Assembly: GCF_019635155.1 (NCBI RefSeq)
Contig: NZ_JAHBZY010000006.1
Location: 62,001 to 126,000, forward strand
Length of the DNA: 64,000 bases
Source: Nitrosomonas sp.
GTDB lineage: Bacteria; Pseudomonadota; Gammaproteobacteria; Burkholderiales; Nitrosomonadaceae
Reading direction: 5' to 3'
Position 1 is the stretch's first letter; each line of letters opens with the position of its first letter. Position numbers and translations under genes: made by a program. Positions 62,428-64,000 of the stretch are shown piece by piece. The notes below the pieces were generated by a model. The model searched no databases, was not told the DNA's origin, and worked only from the letters and a program-made list of their open reading frames with translations.

Positions 62428-63318
62428 TTAGGCGTAACGAATCCATACACGCTTTCGCTGTCGTTTCACTGCCATTCCAACGAATCCCAGTCCTACTAGC
62501 AGCATCACCCATGTATCTGCCTCTGGCACCGCTGTAATAAATTCGGTAGATAGAACATATATCTCATCATTGCCGACTTGCAAGAAAATACGATGTGTAT
62601 CTATGTCAGAGTCGATCGCAAAAGCTCTACCACCTAAGAAAGCAGTTGATGCTACGCCTATTTCGTGGCCTGCAATATCAATTTCAACAATTCTCTGCCC
62701 GAAGTGATCAATTATGTAAAAACCACCATCAGGTGCTGAAGCTAAACCACTAGGGCCAGGGAATCCCGGAAAAATATCAGCAACAGATATATCGCCAATA
62801 AATACTCCATTCAAATCATAGTGACGAATCACGTCTTCTTCAAACAGAGTTGTCCAGATACCATCGTTTCTAACATATGCAGAATCTAGGTGGTCAATTT
62901 GTAGATCGTTGTAAATTTTTGCGGTGCTGGGATCAATTTCCACAAAGTGATCCGTGTAGTCGCTGCCTACAATGACAGTAGTGCTAACCCATAGGTGCTT
63001 ACTGCTTCTGTCGTAATTCAGAGAATTGATAACATTGCTGGATGAATAGGCGGCTCCGAAGTCGAGTTCGTTAATAAAATTACCATGATCATCCAACGTG
63101 TAGATAAAGCTTCCTAGGGCATCTGATCCATGACCAAGATAGATCATGTCTTTTTGAAAGTCTGCCCTAAAGGCCAAGCCAAGAGCATTTCCTACATCAT
63201 GGCGGGCAAGGATGGAATCAATATTGATGACTTCCAGGATCGGATTAGCTCGAAGTTGTGTTGTGCCGCTAACGAGAAGTACAAACCCTATGAAACAAAA
63301 TAATCTTAGATTCTTCAT
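62428..63318 (-). CDS. PEP-CTERM-anchored secreted beta-propeller-like protein
   Basis: A protein of 296 aa with an N-terminal signal peptide (about 1-25) and a C-terminal sorting signal: AVPEADTWVMLLVGLGFVGM then KRQRKR. This is the PEP-CTERM tripartite signal processed by an exosortase (EpsH/XrtA), which implies an exopolysaccharide/exosortase system elsewhere in the genome. The body has repeated YIxDHFGQRIVEID-like and NELDFGAAYSSSNV segments, like an SMP-30/NHL-type propeller. Probably released to the cell surface. Confidence 0.8.
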   Translation of the reverse strand: MKNLRLFCFIGFVLLVSGTTQLRANPILEVINIDSILARHDVGNALGLAFRADFQKDMIYLGHGSDALGSFIYTLDDHGNFINELDFGAAYSSSNVINSLNYDRSSKHLWVSTTVIVGSDYTDHFVEIDPSTAKIYNDLQIDHLDSAYVRNDGIWTTLFEEDVIRHYDLNGVFIGDISVADIFPGFPGPSGLASAPDGGFYIIDHFGQRIVEIDIAGHEIGVASTAFLGGRAFAIDSDIDTHRIFLQVGNDEIYVLSTEFITAVPEADTWVMLLVGLGFVGMAVKRQRKRVWIRYA

Positions 63319-63829
63319 GTGATTTTCCTAAGGTATAAAAACCTAATGAAAAAGCGCGCCATGTCCAAAAACAAAAATTCTTATTCAATTGCAGAATAGC
63401 CCTAATTGTCGTTGGGTGCAATTGATAAACTCTCAAATGTTCCTAACATGAAATATGTGCACCATCTTGTTTTCCCCCGTCCAAGTAACACGGGGGGCTA
63501 CAAATACATACTTTAGTAATCAGTCGCTGAATATAAAGGTTTTCTGCCTTTAAGGCAATCAGTTAAATATCCCTAAAGCCGCCTGTGCGAGCAACCGGGC
63601 GTGAGGACGGGGGCGCAGGCGAGGCGGCGCTGCTGGGAGCCATGATACACGGCAAGCGCATAAATCCATAGGGGGCGCCGCCGGCGCACCATACGCCTAA
63701 GAGCGGGGGTACCTGTGGAGTTATGCGCGCTTGCATGCAGGACAACTATACTATTGACGGCATATGGAAGGTTATTTAACTTATTAATGAAAGTTCAATA
63801 TAACATTCATATTAACATCTGAGGAAATC
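63319..63829. other. Gene-free 510-bp stretch with hairpin and GC-rich block
   Basis: No supported gene. It contains a perfect 7-bp hairpin (CCCCCGT 63474-63480 / ACGGGGG 63490-63496), a short palindrome TGCCTT-T-AAGGCA (63545-63557), a GC-rich block at 63578-63740, and an AATAT/ATATT inverted repeat just before the next start that could be an operator. Confidence 0.6.
63578..63740. other. GC-rich structured non-coding block
   Basis: This stretch is much richer in G and C than its surroundings and contains GCGCATAA (63656-63663) mirrored by TTATGCGC (63721-63728), plus GC palindromes such as GGCGCCGCCGGCGC. It may be a structured RNA, an attachment or transfer site, or a regulatory region of an inserted element. 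A minus-strand frame through it has low-complexity Pro/Ser/Ala content and does not look real. Confidence 0.4.
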
Positions 63830-64000
63830 ATGAAATCATCTACCCTTCATAGTGTATGGTCTGCACCAGATAACACTCGTTTAACCAGCAAACAGTATTC
63901 ATTCCGATTGCCGGTGCATGTGGCTGCAAAAATCGCCGCATTGTGCGAGATGTACCCTAGTCGGACTAAAACCGAAATTGTGGGCGATCTGCTTTCAAGT
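63830..64000 (+). CDS. Plasmid/ICE-type ribbon-helix-helix-like protein, cut by window edge
   Basis: The first 57 codons are present, with GAGGAAA upstream of the ATG at 63830. VWSAPDNTRLTSKQYSFRLPVHVAAKIAALCEMYPSRTKTEIVGDLL resembles RHH-like DNA-binding proteins that I recall from conjugative elements and plasmids. It hints that a mobile element begins near the right edge. The remainder lies outside the window. Confidence 0.6.
   Translation, partial: MKSSTLHSVWSAPDNTRLTSKQYSFRLPVHVAAKIAALCEMYPSRTKTEIVGDLLSS

Noticed and set aside
63563-63745. 60-codon open frame on the minus strand over the GC-rich block
   Set aside because: Low-complexity Pro/Ala/Ser composition dictated by GC content; no ribosome site.
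1-64000. CRISPR arrays or prophage structural modules
   Set aside because: No regularly spaced repeats and no cas, capsid, terminase or integrase genes were seen; the only phage-tail-like signal is the orphan DUF4255 pair.

Overview
The window looks like chromosome from a betaproteobacterium of the Nitrosomonadales, probably Nitrosomonas-like. This is an inference from gene content: xseB-ispA-dxs-folE2 order, dual-domain OvoA, a DUF1840 protein, a PEP-CTERM protein, an arsenosugar-type cluster and moderate GC. No rRNA gene or taxonomic marker is present to prove it. Most of the window is ordinary housekeeping DNA, interrupted by accessory patches.

Left part (1-18.9 kb). A membrane GGDEF/EAL signalling protein is cut by the left edge. 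It is followed by an FMN glutamate-synthase-like protein, nadC, a DUF2959 lipoprotein, a three-gene lipid-type operon (nucleotidyltransferase-fold protein, diacylglycerol-kinase-like protein, CDP-alcohol phosphatidyltransferase), lptF-lptG, a GNAT-like protein, and the isoprenoid/folate run xseB-ispA-dxs-folE2. An ADP-ribosylglycohydrolase closes it.

Accessory patch 1 (18.9-21.6 kb). An RHH/RelE toxin-antitoxin pair, a decayed DUF4160/DUF2442 pair and an AT-richer DUF262-HNH nuclease suggest a small defence or addiction island.

Sulfur and arsenic metabolism (21.6-30.7 kb). ovoA-ovoB (ovothiol synthesis) is divergent from a five-gene arsenic-type cluster: two small glycosyltransferase-family proteins, an ArsM-like methyltransferase, a radical SAM enzyme unlike canonical ArsS, and a TVP38-type membrane domain fused to a flavin disulfide oxidoreductase.

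Middle (30.7-43.3 kb). An orphan pair related to contractile-injection-system proteins (a DUF4255 protein and its partner) lies beside a HerA-like ATPase. Then come glk-glgP, a VOC protein, yraN/lpoA-like divergent from rsmI, pyrC, a DCC thiol protein, an AT-rich non-coding stretch with three clustered DnaA boxes, and a tRNA operon (Gly-Cys-Leu, minus strand) with a consensus sigma-70 promoter.

Right part (43.3-64 kb). Small lipoproteins and secreted proteins, a POT peptide transporter, a redox group (FMN reductase, broken LysR gene, pirin, isochorismatase-like hydrolase), an AI-2E-type permease, a three-domain MsrA-thioredoxin-MsrB, an MFS exporter, and a secreted beta-lactamase-fold protein with five BTRD1 repeats. 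Mobile debris follows (possible group II intron tail, a 140-bp MITE-like element). The end holds a BON lipoprotein, DUF1840, ChaB, DUF389, two secreted proteins that share a 'RYYPDT' domain (one lies earlier, at 53.4 kb), a decayed toxin, a PEP-CTERM protein, a GC-rich structured block and the start of a plasmid-type DNA-binding protein cut by the right edge.
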